Shown piece after piece: positions 9,296 to 17,454 of a stretch of 48,549 nucleotides of DNA. The translations under genes and the position numbers were made by a program. The notes beneath the pieces were generated by a model that had not been told where the DNA came from, did no database searches, and saw nothing but the letters and a program-made list of their open reading frames with translations. The stretch comes from Paraktedonobacter sp034437695 (GTDB lineage Bacteria > Chloroflexota > Ktedonobacteria > Ktedonobacterales > Ktedonobacteraceae). Numbering within the stretch: the first letter of the stretch is position 1; every line of letters starts with the position of its first letter. The stretch is from positions 1-48,549 of the forward strand of contig DAOTTJ010000240.1 of the NCBI GenBank assembly GCA_034437695.1, in the 5' to 3' direction.

Positions 9296-10531
9296 ATGTA
9301 TAGCTTGGAGGTCTATGGCTTAACAAAGCGCTACGGAAAGACGATCGCTCTTAATGATGTCAGTTTCTCTCTGCGACCAGGGGAGGCCCTGGCCATCCTG
9401 GGTCCAGCAGAGAGCGGGAAAACGACTCTGGTACGCTTGCTCAGTGGTTTAGAGCAACCCGACGAGGGGCGCATCATTATCAATGGCAAGAATATAACCG
9501 AGATACCCGCTGCCGAACGCCATATTGGTTCGGTCATGCAAGACGGTCACAGCCTCTTTCCCCATCTTGATGTCTTTGAAAACATCGCCTGGTCGATCCA
9601 GCACAACCTGCCCCGCAAAGAGAACAGGAAAGAGATAATGAGACAACGCGTCATGCTGGTGGCTCAGAGTGTCCAGCTTGAACACCTGCTGCACCACAAG
9701 GTGAGCACGTTGTCGGAGGGGGAACAGCTGCGCGTCGCACTTGCGCGAGCTGTCGTCAAGCGACCTCAACTCTATCTCTTTGACGAGCCATTTATGCACC
9801 TGGATACGCCAACCAGACTCGCAGCGCGACGCGAACTGGTCGAACTCCACCGCACGACCAGTACCCCCTGTATCTATCTGACGCGTGACCAGCCCGAGGC
9901 CTTTGCCCTTGCCAACGAGGTGATAGTCATGCATCAGGGCGAGATGCAGCAGATAGGAACGCGGGCCGATCTCTTTTACGCGCCAGCTACGCTGTGGGTA
10001 GCAGAATGGCTGGGCTTTCCTCCGATGAATACCGTCGTCGGTTCACTACAAGGGACCTACAAAGAAGACGGTATTCACTACCGCGTCTGGTCAAAAAGCA
10101 TCACGCCGCTCCTCCCCCTCAAGTGGACACATATTCTGGACCAGGAGGCGTGCCAGGACGCGATCATCGGCATTCGACCCGAGGATATTATCCCCGAATG
10201 GGAGTTTCAGGAGAAGTGGAATCCCACACTCCACACGGTAAACGTCAAGATCTTGAGCAGCGAATGGAACCAGAGCAAGACGCTTGCCCAACTCCAGCTC
10301 CCCCATATCGAGGATAAGTTTATGGCGGTCTTCGATATCGCACACGACCGCTTAAAGATCGGCGATATCATCACCGTGGGCTTCAACCCGGAACAGTTCT
10401 GTCTCTTTCACCCGCTGACTAAACGTCTCTTGCTGGCTCCACTAGTCATGCCAAACCAGCGCTGGCGTCCAGCGGGCAACCAGATCAGCGGAACGCTTAT
10501 GAAGCACTACCGTTTAACTCAACCAGGGTAA
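9296..10531 (+). CDS. Orphan ABC-transporter ATPase, MalK/UgpC/PotA-like, with altered catalytic motifs
   Basis: A 411-residue ABC ATPase with a C-terminal OB/TOBE-like regulatory domain (from about residue 235), as in importer ATPases of the MalK/PotA/FbpC group. Walker A is GPAESGKT (36-43), the Q-loop Gln is Q82 and Walker B is LYLFDEP (159-165). Two motifs are unusual. The signature is LSEGE (139-143) instead of LSGGQ. The switch/H-loop His, normally in THDQ, is Arg197 (TRDQ; codon CGT at 9884-9886). Both changes suggest weak or modified ATP hydrolysis. No permease or binding protein is adjacent, so substrate and even transporter function are open. The ATG overlaps no neighbour and has AGGT a few bases upstream. 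Confidence 0.85.
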   Translation: MYSLEVYGLTKRYGKTIALNDVSFSLRPGEALAILGPAESGKTTLVRLLSGLEQPDEGRIIINGKNITEIPAAERHIGSVMQDGHSLFPHLDVFENIAWSIQHNLPRKENRKEIMRQRVMLVAQSVQLEHLLHHKVSTLSEGEQLRVALARAVVKRPQLYLFDEPFMHLDTPTRLAARRELVELHRTTSTPCIYLTRDQPEAFALANEVIVMHQGEMQQIGTRADLFYAPATLWVAEWLGFPPMNTVVGSLQGTYKEDGIHYRVWSKSITPLLPLKWTHILDQEACQDAIIGIRPEDIIPEWEFQEKWNPTLHTVNVKILSSEWNQSKTLAQLQLPHIEDKFMAVFDIAHDRLKIGDIITVGFNPEQFCLFHPLTKRLLLAPLVMPNQRWRPAGNQISGTLMKHYRLTQPG

Positions 10532-10559
10532 GCGCACAAACCAGAACCAGCAGGCAAAG

Positions 10560-10592
10560 CAAGGAAGAGAGAAATGAGTCATCTCTTCCTTG
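10560..10592. terminator. Bidirectional terminator between convergent ABC ATPase and purA
   Basis: An 11-bp stem (10560-10570 with 10582-10592, CAAGGAAGAGA) with an 11-nt loop lies in the short gap between two convergent genes. A T-rich stretch follows on the plus strand. Confidence 0.6.
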
Positions 10593-10613
10593 TTTATAGT
10601 GATAGGGAGCGGC

Positions 10614-11942
10614 TCAGCGAATAGCGTTACGCGGATAGCGTGCATCATATTCGGGGCGGGCCAGTACATCCTGGATCTGGATCGTACGTCCACGCTGTGG
10701 ACTGACCGAAACCATCGAGATCGGCGTTTCCAGCAGCTCTTCCAGGCGTTTGAGGTAGTTCTTCGCGGCGGTCGGCAGGTCGTCGTAGGTGGTGACCGAA
10801 CTTGTATCGCTCTGCCAGCCCGCGACCTCCTCATAGATGGGTTCACAGGCCGCCAGATCGCTCTGGGTGGCGGGCAGATTATGGATAAGTTTGCCGCGTA
10901 ACTGATACGCCGTACAGATTTTAATCACTGGCAGCGTATCGAGTACATCTAGTTTAGTGATCACCGCCGAAGTCAGCCCATTGAGCTGCGCGACAAAACG
11001 TCCAGCGACAGCATCAAACCAGCCACAACGGCGCTCACGGCCCGTGTCGGTGCCGTATTCGTGTCCGCGATTGCTCATCGTCTGACCTGCGGCGTCAAAG
11101 AGTTCGGTGGGCATTGGACCACTGCCTACGCGGGTGATATACGCCTTATAAATCCCCAGCACGCGGTCGATCGAGTGCGGTGGAAGTCCAGCCCCGCTGG
11201 AGGCATTGGCTGCCAGCGTCGACGATGAGGTGACGTAGGGATAGGTCCCAAAATCGATGTCCAGCAGCGCACCCTGCGCACCTTCCAGGAGGATGGTCTT
11301 ATGCGCAAAAAGCGCCTCGTAGAGCATCACCTGGGTATCAGCGATATGGGAGCGCAGCCTTTGACCGTACCGAAAATACTCGCCGTGGATCTCTTCGAGC
11401 GAAAGCGCTGGCTGACCATAAATCTGCGTGATCATGCGGTTCTTTTGCAGCAGAATCGAAGCAAGCTTGGCGCGAAACGCATCGACATCGAGGAGATCAA
11501 CCATGCGAATACCGATACGCGCGAGCTTATCGACATACGCTGGCGAGACCCCGCGCTGCGAACTGCCAATCTTATCAGCGCCGCGGGCCTCCTCCTCCAG
11601 GCGGTCCAACAAGAAATGGTAAGGCATGACTACGTGGGCGCGTTCACTAATACAGAGGCGTGAAGTGTCGATGCCCTGACGTTGCAGAGCTTCCATTTCG
11701 TCGAGAAGACCTTTGGGATCAATGACAACACCGTTGCCAATAACACAGGTTGTATTTGGGTAGAGGATACCCGATGGCACCAGACAAAAGGCAAATTCGC
11801 CTTTCTCGTGTACTACCCGATGCCCCGCGTTACTGCCACCCTGATAACGTACAACAAAATCTGCGTGGGTAGACAATTCATCAACGATTTTGCCCTTGCC
11901 TTCATCGCCCCATTGCGCCCCGATAATAGCCAGTACCGACAT
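10614..11942 (-). CDS. purA: Adenylosuccinate synthetase PurA
   Basis: A 442-residue GTP-dependent enzyme joining IMP and aspartate to make adenylosuccinate, the first committed step to AMP. The N-terminus carries the family signature QWGDEGKGK (about residues 10-18) with the catalytic Asp, then GGSNAGH with the catalytic His. Later come SSQRGVSPAY, EGAQGALLDIDFGTYPYVTS and the GTP-binding region near VVTKLDVLD-type sequence (AVITKLDVLD). Length is normal. It stands alone on the minus strand with a strong candidate promoter about 280 nt upstream. Confidence 0.97.
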   Translation of the reverse strand: MSVLAIIGAQWGDEGKGKIVDELSTHADFVVRYQGGSNAGHRVVHEKGEFAFCLVPSGILYPNTTCVIGNGVVIDPKGLLDEMEALQRQGIDTSRLCISERAHVVMPYHFLLDRLEEEARGADKIGSSQRGVSPAYVDKLARIGIRMVDLLDVDAFRAKLASILLQKNRMITQIYGQPALSLEEIHGEYFRYGQRLRSHIADTQVMLYEALFAHKTILLEGAQGALLDIDFGTYPYVTSSSTLAANASSGAGLPPHSIDRVLGIYKAYITRVGSGPMPTELFDAAGQTMSNRGHEYGTDTGRERRCGWFDAVAGRFVAQLNGLTSAVITKLDVLDTLPVIKICTAYQLRGKLIHNLPATQSDLAACEPIYEEVAGWQSDTSSVTTYDDLPTAAKNYLKRLEELLETPISMVSVSPQRGRTIQIQDVLARPEYDARYPRNAIR

Positions 11943-12063
11943 AATTTTTGTTCCTTTTCCACCGATCTACAGCACAACCTTCAGCGACTTACAAAGCTGA
12001 AACGGGAGCGCTGTTCCAGTTGTCTCGCAGCCTGACCCCTTGCAGCAGCGTACGATTGGAATG

Positions 12064-12075
12064 TGGAACGTTCCA
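12064..12075. promoter_or_regulatory. 12-bp perfect palindrome upstream of purA
   Basis: TGGAACGTTCCA is self-complementary and lies about 125 nt upstream of purA, downstream of the candidate promoter. It could be an operator for a dimeric repressor. No regulator is identified. Confidence 0.3.
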
Positions 12076-12223
12076 GGCTTCTGCTGTCGCAAGTGCAGGG
12101 GAAATGTACCCTGAAGAGACTCAGCGGGAAACGCTCTTTCGTCTGTATAACAATCCGGTCTTCCTCGACGCACATGTACGCCAGAAGAAACCCGGATGAT
12201 TCCTCTATGTATGACCATCTGTT

Positions 12224-12253
12224 AGCTTATCTTACCCCCACTCCGTTTGTCAA
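12224..12253 (-). promoter_or_regulatory. Candidate purA promoter
   Basis: Consensus TTGACA (12253-12248), 18-nt spacer, TAAGCT (12229-12224) on the minus strand. The -35 is perfect; the -10 matches at four positions. Confidence 0.5.
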
Positions 12254-12327
12254 ATGCGCCAGCTTCATTGCAGAGTTTAGCCAGGCTCGTGTTTGACTTG
12301 TCCGCCTTTTTAAGGGTGGCCAGATCA

Positions 12328-13575
12328 TCACTGCCCTGGAGCAGGTGTGATAAACCTGAAGCTATTGAGCATCGAGTTAAAATACTGGTTGTATGTCGCG
12401 GTAAACTCTGACATAGGCGATGCCAGATCGATGATATATCCGCTCGTCGTGGCGTAGATATTCACCTGCACCTGCACCGGCTGGTTATTGACCATCACCT
12501 GATAGAGAAAAGACTTGTAGTTCCAGTCCTGTCCACCGATGGTCAAGGTAGAGGCTGCGGTGGCTGGATTATCGGTCACCGGGCCATATTTTTGTTGGAG
12601 CTGGGTCACTTCGTTGTTGATCATGTCGTCAGTGGACGTAAAGGTCCCGGAGGGATGTTTAAAGGCTGTGTAGGTATTCGGATCGAGTGTGTTGGTAAAG
12701 GATACACCGGTCCCGTCCTCGGTCGCCGATTGCCCCCAGGTATTGGGAAATTCCACCTGGTAGCCGCCGCTGGTACACTGCGTGCCGTTACACCAGCTAA
12801 AGCCAACATCGGGAGTGGGGGTGGGTATAACGGTTGGTGTTGGAATAGGGGTATCAGTGGGAACCGGAGTGGGGGTAGGCATGACGGTTGGCGTTGGCGC
12901 AAGCGTTGCGACGGCAACCGGGGAAGGCTGGCTCTGCGGGTTCCCTTTCCCGTTGTTGAGTACAAAGATGGTTCCGAAGATACCGACGGCGATAATTGCG
13001 AAAACCAGACAGACGATCCCAATCACCAGGGCTATATTCGTGTGCTTAGGTTGTGGTGCCGGATAGGTCGCTCCAAAGTTGGAGCCGCCGTAGTTGCCAC
13101 TACTCTGGCCAAATTGGTTGGTTGGAAAGCCCATCTGGGTCGGAGGAAAATTGGTATTGGGATAGTTCCCGGTTGCGAAAGGCGGCGGCTGAGTGCCAGC
13201 GGGCACAGGATTGTTATAGCCAGATTGCAGCGAGCCAGCGGGCGGAAAGCCTGGTTGAGGTTGAGCATACGCCCCCGCGAGATAAGCGGGCGGCACATAA
13301 GGGATCGCCTCTGTCGCATCCTGATAGAAGCCAGCCGGCTGTTGCTTTGGTGGACGCGATGGAGGCAGGTTTTCGGGTGCGAAGTGCGAGGGTTGATTCG
13401 CCAGAAAGGAGCTATTATTGCCATATGTACCACCACGCAAGCCACTTTGGGGCGTGGGCGACGGTGCCTGCTGCATCATTTCTGTCTGCTGGGCAGGTAC
13501 GGCATTTGGAGCGCCACATTGTCCACAGAACACTTCGTCCTGACCTAACTCATTGCCACAATTTTGGCACTTCAT
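12328..13575 (-). CDS. Zinc-ribbon single-pass membrane protein with Pro-Thr linker
   Basis: A 415-residue protein. An N-terminal zinc ribbon (MKCQNCGNELG...FCGQCG, Cys 3, 6, 17, 20) is followed by about 150 residues of Pro/Gln/Gly/Asn-rich disordered sequence. One membrane helix (IALVIGIVCLVFAIIAVGIF) is followed by a Pro-Thr spacer (TPTPVPTDTPIPTPT). The extracytoplasmic domain begins FSWCNGTQCTSGGYQV and resembles PsbP/DUF1795-like folds in pattern only. The ribbon would face the cytoplasm and the C-terminal domain the outside. The linker is encoded by G-rich repetitive DNA around 12800-12910. Function unknown; this architecture is common in Ktedonobacteria. Confidence 0.85.
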   Translation of the reverse strand: MKCQNCGNELGQDEVFCGQCGAPNAVPAQQTEMMQQAPSPTPQSGLRGGTYGNNSSFLANQPSHFAPENLPPSRPPKQQPAGFYQDATEAIPYVPPAYLAGAYAQPQPGFPPAGSLQSGYNNPVPAGTQPPPFATGNYPNTNFPPTQMGFPTNQFGQSSGNYGGSNFGATYPAPQPKHTNIALVIGIVCLVFAIIAVGIFGTIFVLNNGKGNPQSQPSPVAVATLAPTPTVMPTPTPVPTDTPIPTPTVIPTPTPDVGFSWCNGTQCTSGGYQVEFPNTWGQSATEDGTGVSFTNTLDPNTYTAFKHPSGTFTSTDDMINNEVTQLQQKYGPVTDNPATAASTLTIGGQDWNYKSFLYQVMVNNQPVQVQVNIYATTSGYIIDLASPMSEFTATYNQYFNSMLNSFRFITPAPGQ

Positions 13576-13845
13576 GACATATCCTTAAATGTAAATAGAG
13601 CGTATCCTAGAAAGAACAATCTATCATGACTGGAACTATCCAATGACGCTGGCTGATAGGATTTTACCGGCATTTATTATACCGCATTTCAGGCTTACTG
13701 GCTAGCGTTTGACAAAAATTCATCTGCTCAAGGGTCTGTGCGGTCCGGGTATTGGCCGCCCGCCGCCGCTGGTAGCGCAAAAGGGGACCACGTTTGTCTA
13801 CTCTCCATACGACGGCCTCACCATCGCGAGCGATGTGGAGCAGTT

Positions 13846-14361
13846 TCACCGCTTTATTTCGTCGTGGTGTTCAATGGAGATCTTTTGCAGACCCGCTGTG
13901 CCGTAGTGATGATAGGCAACCATGCCTTTGATAGAGATCTGGGTGTCCGCCGCTGCGTCCAGGTGTGGACCAGCAGCGGGCGAGGTGACAAGAAATGGGC
14001 CGCTGACAATCAGCCAGACCCAGGGGATCTGTTGCTCGATGTTGACGCGGCGCATATTCTGGCGGTCGGTTGAACTTGCCACAGTTGGTCCGCCTGGGTG
14101 GCTGTGGTAGACCCCAATCACGCGTCCAGGATGTGCCAGGTCGATGCTGAGCAATTCCAATGGATCAAACTCAAAATAGACAGGCGAGGCAGCCGCGTTG
14201 CGCAAGGGGAAAGCCTCTTGCACCGACCAACTGCCCGCTTCGCTGATTGCGCCAAGCAACACACCGCAGGCTTCAATCTGCTGGCGGTCAAAGGCATCGA
14301 GCAGGATCGTTTTCCAGGCGGAGGTCGTCAGCAAAAGGCTCCCCTTGCTCTGCTTTGTCAT
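13846..14361 (-). CDS. JAMM/MPN-domain metalloprotease-like protein
   Basis: A 171-residue Mov34/MPN/PAD-1 family protein. The JAMM zinc site is complete: Glu30 in QIEACGVLLG, HSHP (His86, His88), then Ser96 and Asp99 in SSTD. Such prokaryotic JAMM proteins cleave isopeptide or C-terminal extensions from ubiquitin-like or sulfur-carrier proteins, or act as cysteine-metabolism peptidases. No ThiS/MoaD/Ub-like or E1-like gene is nearby. It begins 2 nt after the LOR-family gene and closes a three-gene operon. Confidence 0.85.
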   Translation of the reverse strand: MTKQSKGSLLLTTSAWKTILLDAFDRQQIEACGVLLGAISEAGSWSVQEAFPLRNAAASPVYFEFDPLELLSIDLAHPGRVIGVYHSHPGGPTVASSTDRQNMRRVNIEQQIPWVWLIVSGPFLVTSPAAGPHLDAAADTQISIKGMVAYHHYGTAGLQKISIEHHDEIKR

Positions 14362-14363
14362 GC

Positions 14364-14861
14364 TTACTTTTTCTCTGTCTGGTGCTCACGGATCATTTCA
14401 ATCGTGATAGCCAGCGCAATCATAAAAGGCTCGTCGACTCCCTGGGCAATATCCACTGCGTAGTAGTCGCGCAGCAGGGAGAAACGCTGACCAATCTGGG
14501 CCATCAGATCGCCGTGCTCGTTGGTGACGGTGAAGTCCCAGTTAAAGATGTTGCCGTCGATGTGATAGACCTCGCCATTCTGGAGCGAGATTTTGAACCG
14601 CTCGCCAAAGAGGTGCAGCAGTTTTTCGTGCAGGTTGGCCCACGCGGCACCATTGCGATAGATCTCGTAGTGCGGTGTGATATGGAGCATCTGCTGCTTG
14701 ATGTGCGCAACCTCGGTGCGCGAGGAGAGATCGACCAGACTCAGGTTGTCGCCGATGTGAAAAAACTTCCCGGTAATCTTAAACGCCGGGTTGCCGCCCT
14801 GGTCGCGGACGATAAACTCTTCACGTAAGGTCCAGGCTCGCTGTCTGATATGGTATTTCAA
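14364..14861 (-). CDS. LURP-one-related (LOR/YxjI) family protein
   Basis: About 165 residues with the tubby-like LOR fold pattern: YHIRQRAWTLREEFIVRD, KITGKFFHIGDNLSL, then the second half with WDFTVTNEHGDLMAQIGQ and a C-terminal hydrophobic helix (EPFMIALAITIEMI). I chose the TTG at 14861 because GGAAGGG lies just upstream and the TTG overlaps the TGA of the HAD gene (translational coupling). An upstream in-frame start would overlap the HAD gene further. LOR proteins bind lipids or membranes; the biochemical role is uncertain. Confidence 0.8.
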   Translation of the reverse strand: MKYHIRQRAWTLREEFIVRDQGGNPAFKITGKFFHIGDNLSLVDLSSRTEVAHIKQQMLHITPHYEIYRNGAAWANLHEKLLHLFGERFKISLQNGEVYHIDGNIFNWDFTVTNEHGDLMAQIGQRFSLLRDYYAVDIAQGVDEPFMIALAITIEMIREHQTEKK

Positions 14862-15544
14862 TAGCTTTTCCCTTCCAATAAAAACCGATCTACAGGGCAA
14901 TCCCGCAGATCACCAATATGATCTACGCAGATATCGGGCGAAAAGTTGGGCGGCAAGGGTTCCTGCGCATACTTCCCCTGACGGACAAAAACCGTACAGA
15001 GTTGGCTGCCCAGAATAGCCTTACTCTCGGCCAGGATCTGCGCCTTATCATCAATCATAGCATAGTGCGTGGCCGGGTACTGCTGAAGAATCTCGGTCAG
15101 ATGCTCCTGCTTATGGATGTAGATGAGCACACGCCCCTCGACAGTCGTCGCTAGGTCACTATTGACAATCTTCTCAGCCTGAAAATACTGGTCGCCATCC
15201 GAGACGATCACCGTAAGCCCAAGCGTACGCAGATAGTGCAACGTCTCGATTACGTGTGGATAGAGGTTCTGGATGAAAGGATAGTTGTCAAAAAGCGAGA
15301 CGACGTGCATATACGTCTGCTCACTGAGTTCCTCGGTCGAGGTACTGCTGCGTAAACGCTGCAACGCCAGGGGAATATCAACCACCTTCTGTTGCGTACG
15401 TACCTCTTCATAGATCTCCCAGAAGCGCTTCGCCAGCGCCTCGCCCAGTTCAACCTGAATATGCTGGTCGAGGGTCGCTTTGACCTCGTCATTGGCGAGA
15501 AGCGTATTGTCAACATCCAGGAGAAAAATCAGTCGATCGATCAT
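14858..15544 (-). CDS. HAD-superfamily hydrolase
   Basis: About 228 residues from MIDRLIFLLDVDNTLL. The nucleophile motif DVDNT (Asp10, Asp12) is at the N-terminus; motif II is VIVSDGDQ and the last acidic motif is YAMIDDKAQI. An alpha-helical cap lies between motifs I and II, so it is a Cobalamin-type-independent C1-cap phosphatase or phosphatase-like member; substrate unknown. The start at 15544 has AAAGGA about 10 nt upstream; a longer frame to 15622 is less likely. First gene of the HAD-LOR-JAMM operon. Confidence 0.85.
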   Translation of the reverse strand: MIDRLIFLLDVDNTLLANDEVKATLDQHIQVELGEALAKRFWEIYEEVRTQQKVVDIPLALQRLRSSTSTEELSEQTYMHVVSLFDNYPFIQNLYPHVIETLHYLRTLGLTVIVSDGDQYFQAEKIVNSDLATTVEGRVLIYIHKQEHLTEILQQYPATHYAMIDDKAQILAESKAILGSQLCTVFVRQGKYAQEPLPPNFSPDICVDHIGDLRDCPVDRFLLEGKSY

Positions 15545-15773
15545 TAAACCAGTTCCTTTGTGTTTTTCATCATCAATCTTCCAGACGATCGGGTTGCCAC
15601 TATTAGCACGTATTTGCTCCACACTTCATAAAACGCACAACCCCCCCAAATTTCACCGGCAAGGCTATTCAAAGGTCGTCAAAAGCAGGGGTGTCAGGAC
15701 CCCCTCATTTCTGCTACAATACAGCTATCCGGCAAGACAGCCGGCAAAGCTTATTGAAACACACGAGAGATAC

Positions 15774-16058
15774 ATGAAAGTTCTTTTTCGCAGCCGGGAT
15801 TTTGCCAGCGTGCTTGGCAGTGGCCTGGGCTTCAATCATATGCGTCCACAGGCAATCTCCTGGCACTATCAGGGACGCATCCAGCACCGCGATTGGCAGG
15901 GGACCTTTCTGTGCCATTGGGACGGACCGGAGGTGCTCTGGACCGCACAGGGCGATGAGCGTCTGTTTAAGCTCGCTGCCGCCCTCAAGGGGATGGGTCT
16001 GCGCGTTGAATTGACGCAAGATCATGAACGCACAAGCGAAGAAGAAGAGGATAGATAG
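15774..16058 (+). CDS. Small uncharacterised protein upstream of ATP-grasp gene
   Basis: A 94-residue protein starting MKVLFRSRDFASVLGSG and ending in a very acidic tail (RTSEEEEDR). It has several Trp and His but no recognised motif and no membrane span. It ends 11 nt before the ATP-grasp gene and is probably cotranscribed, so it may assist that enzyme. A weak -10 (TACAAT, 15715-15720) lies upstream. Function unknown. Confidence 0.65.
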   Translation: MKVLFRSRDFASVLGSGLGFNHMRPQAISWHYQGRIQHRDWQGTFLCHWDGPEVLWTAQGDERLFKLAAALKGMGLRVELTQDHERTSEEEEDR

Positions 16059-16069
16059 AGTTTTTATCT

Positions 16070-17335
16070 ATGGATAGTCAGCAAAAAATCAGGCGCGTCT
16101 TGCTCCTTATGTCGCCTGCTACCTACCGAGCGGGAGCATTTTTAAACGCGGCTCGCAGTCTCGAACTGGAGGTCGTCGTCGGCATCGATCTACCCGAAAT
16201 GCTCGCCGACTACTGGCATATGCCACTGGGTCTGGATTTCAACGATCTTCCCACCTCTATCCAGACTATCGTCGAGTATGCCGGCAAACACCGATTGAAC
16301 GCGATTCTCTCGGTCGACGATAGCGCCAGCGAGTTGGCGGCCTCGGCCTGTGCAGCGCTCAATCTGCCTCACAATTCGCCGCAGTCGGCCGAGGCGGCAC
16401 GCGATAAGCTGGTCATGCGCACGTTGATGGCACAGGGAGGTGCGCCCTGTCCTCTCTTCCGCTCCTTTGGTCTGCACGATGATCCGCACTGGATCGCCAG
16501 CCAGGTGACGTATCCCTGTGTGGTCAAGCCGCTGCGCCTCTCTGGCAGCCGCGGCGTGATCCGCGCCAACAACCCCGACGAATGTGTCGCGGCTTTTCTC
16601 CGGCTCAAACGTCTGCTCCTGCACGACGGCCATCAAGAGGCGACGACTGCGATCCTGATCGAGGACTTTATTCCCGGCCGCGAGGTGGCGCTGGAGGGGA
16701 TTGTCACTGCTGGCCAGTTAAAGGTCCTGACGCTTTTTGACAAGCCCGATCCGCTGGACGGTCCTTTTTTCGAGGAGACGATCTACGTAACCCCTTCGCG
16801 TCTGGACGCCCGCACGCAGGCAGCGATCGCTACCTGCGTTTCTACGGCCGCCGCCGCTCTGGGCTTGCGCGAAGGACCAGTCCACGCCGAGCTACGCGTC
16901 AATGAGCGCGGACCCTGGATGCTGGAGATCGCCGGTCGCTCGATCGGTGGGTTGTGCTCGACGGTGCTGGAGTTTGGCTCGGGTATGTGTCTGGAAGAAC
17001 TGATTCTCAGGCACGCACTGGGCGAGGAGATTAGCGAGATCGAACGCGAGAGCCAGGCCGCCGGGGTGATGATGATCCCGATCGAGGCTGCTGGACTGCT
17101 CAAGAGCATCCAGGGCGTCGATGAGGCTCGCCAGGTCCCGTTGATTACTGGCGTTGAGATCACTGCGAAGCTCAATTATTCGCTGGTCCCGCTCCCCGAA
17201 GGAGCTAGCTATCTGGGGTTTATCTTCGCCCGTGGCGCAACGCCCGCCGAGGTAGAGGCGGCGATCCGCCAGGCACATCGCCTGCTACACTTCGAGATTC
17301 GCCCAGAACTGCCAATGGTGCGTCTCGGCAGGTAA
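16070..17335 (+). CDS. ATP-grasp ligase
   Basis: A 421-residue ATP-grasp protein. The N-terminal pre-ATP-grasp segment includes VVVGIDLPEML and ILSVDDSASELAA. The ATP-binding lobes carry YPCVVKPLRLSGSRGVIRA and AILIEDFIPGREVALEGIV. The metal-binding region is HAELRVNERGPWMLEIAGRS. This pattern resembles L-amino-acid ligase/biotin-carboxylase-like ATP-grasp enzymes that make amide or peptide bonds. The C-terminal domain is like those of dipeptide ligases. Substrates cannot be read from sequence. Confidence 0.85.
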   Translation: MDSQQKIRRVLLLMSPATYRAGAFLNAARSLELEVVVGIDLPEMLADYWHMPLGLDFNDLPTSIQTIVEYAGKHRLNAILSVDDSASELAASACAALNLPHNSPQSAEAARDKLVMRTLMAQGGAPCPLFRSFGLHDDPHWIASQVTYPCVVKPLRLSGSRGVIRANNPDECVAAFLRLKRLLLHDGHQEATTAILIEDFIPGREVALEGIVTAGQLKVLTLFDKPDPLDGPFFEETIYVTPSRLDARTQAAIATCVSTAAAALGLREGPVHAELRVNERGPWMLEIAGRSIGGLCSTVLEFGSGMCLEELILRHALGEEISEIERESQAAGVMMIPIEAAGLLKSIQGVDEARQVPLITGVEITAKLNYSLVPLPEGASYLGFIFARGATPAEVEAAIRQAHRLLHFEIRPELPMVRLGR

Positions 17336-17454
17336 GACTGCTTTGTGAGCGAGATCACACCGTATCTATCAAACAGACGATAGATTGAAGCATGTCTACG
17401 GTCTATGCTCTCTGAGCATTGGTTCTGCTATGCTCAGTCGAAAGGATCTCGTTC

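Larger units (their letters stand above)
11943..12327 (-). other. Long purA leader / intergenic region
   Basis: No gene is supported in these 385 nt. It contains a strong -35 / moderate -10 pair (12224-12253) and a 12-bp perfect palindrome (12064-12075). Together they imply a leader of nearly 270 nt for purA. I cannot match it to a known riboswitch. Confidence 0.5.

Noticed and set aside
11960..12060. T-box-like string (TGGAACAGCG) in the purA leader on the minus strand
   Set aside because: The T-box consensus needs GGUACCGCG-like bases and a specifier stem; neither fits, and purA is not a usual T-box target.
12790..12910. G-rich tandem repeat DNA resembling a short CRISPR or satellite
   Set aside because: It encodes the Pro-Thr linker of the zinc-ribbon membrane protein in frame; there are no spacers and no regular unit.
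12592..13548. Long plus-strand frame opposite the zinc-ribbon gene
   Set aside because: It is the antisense of a low-complexity coding region; the zinc ribbon, membrane helix and linker all lie on the minus strand.
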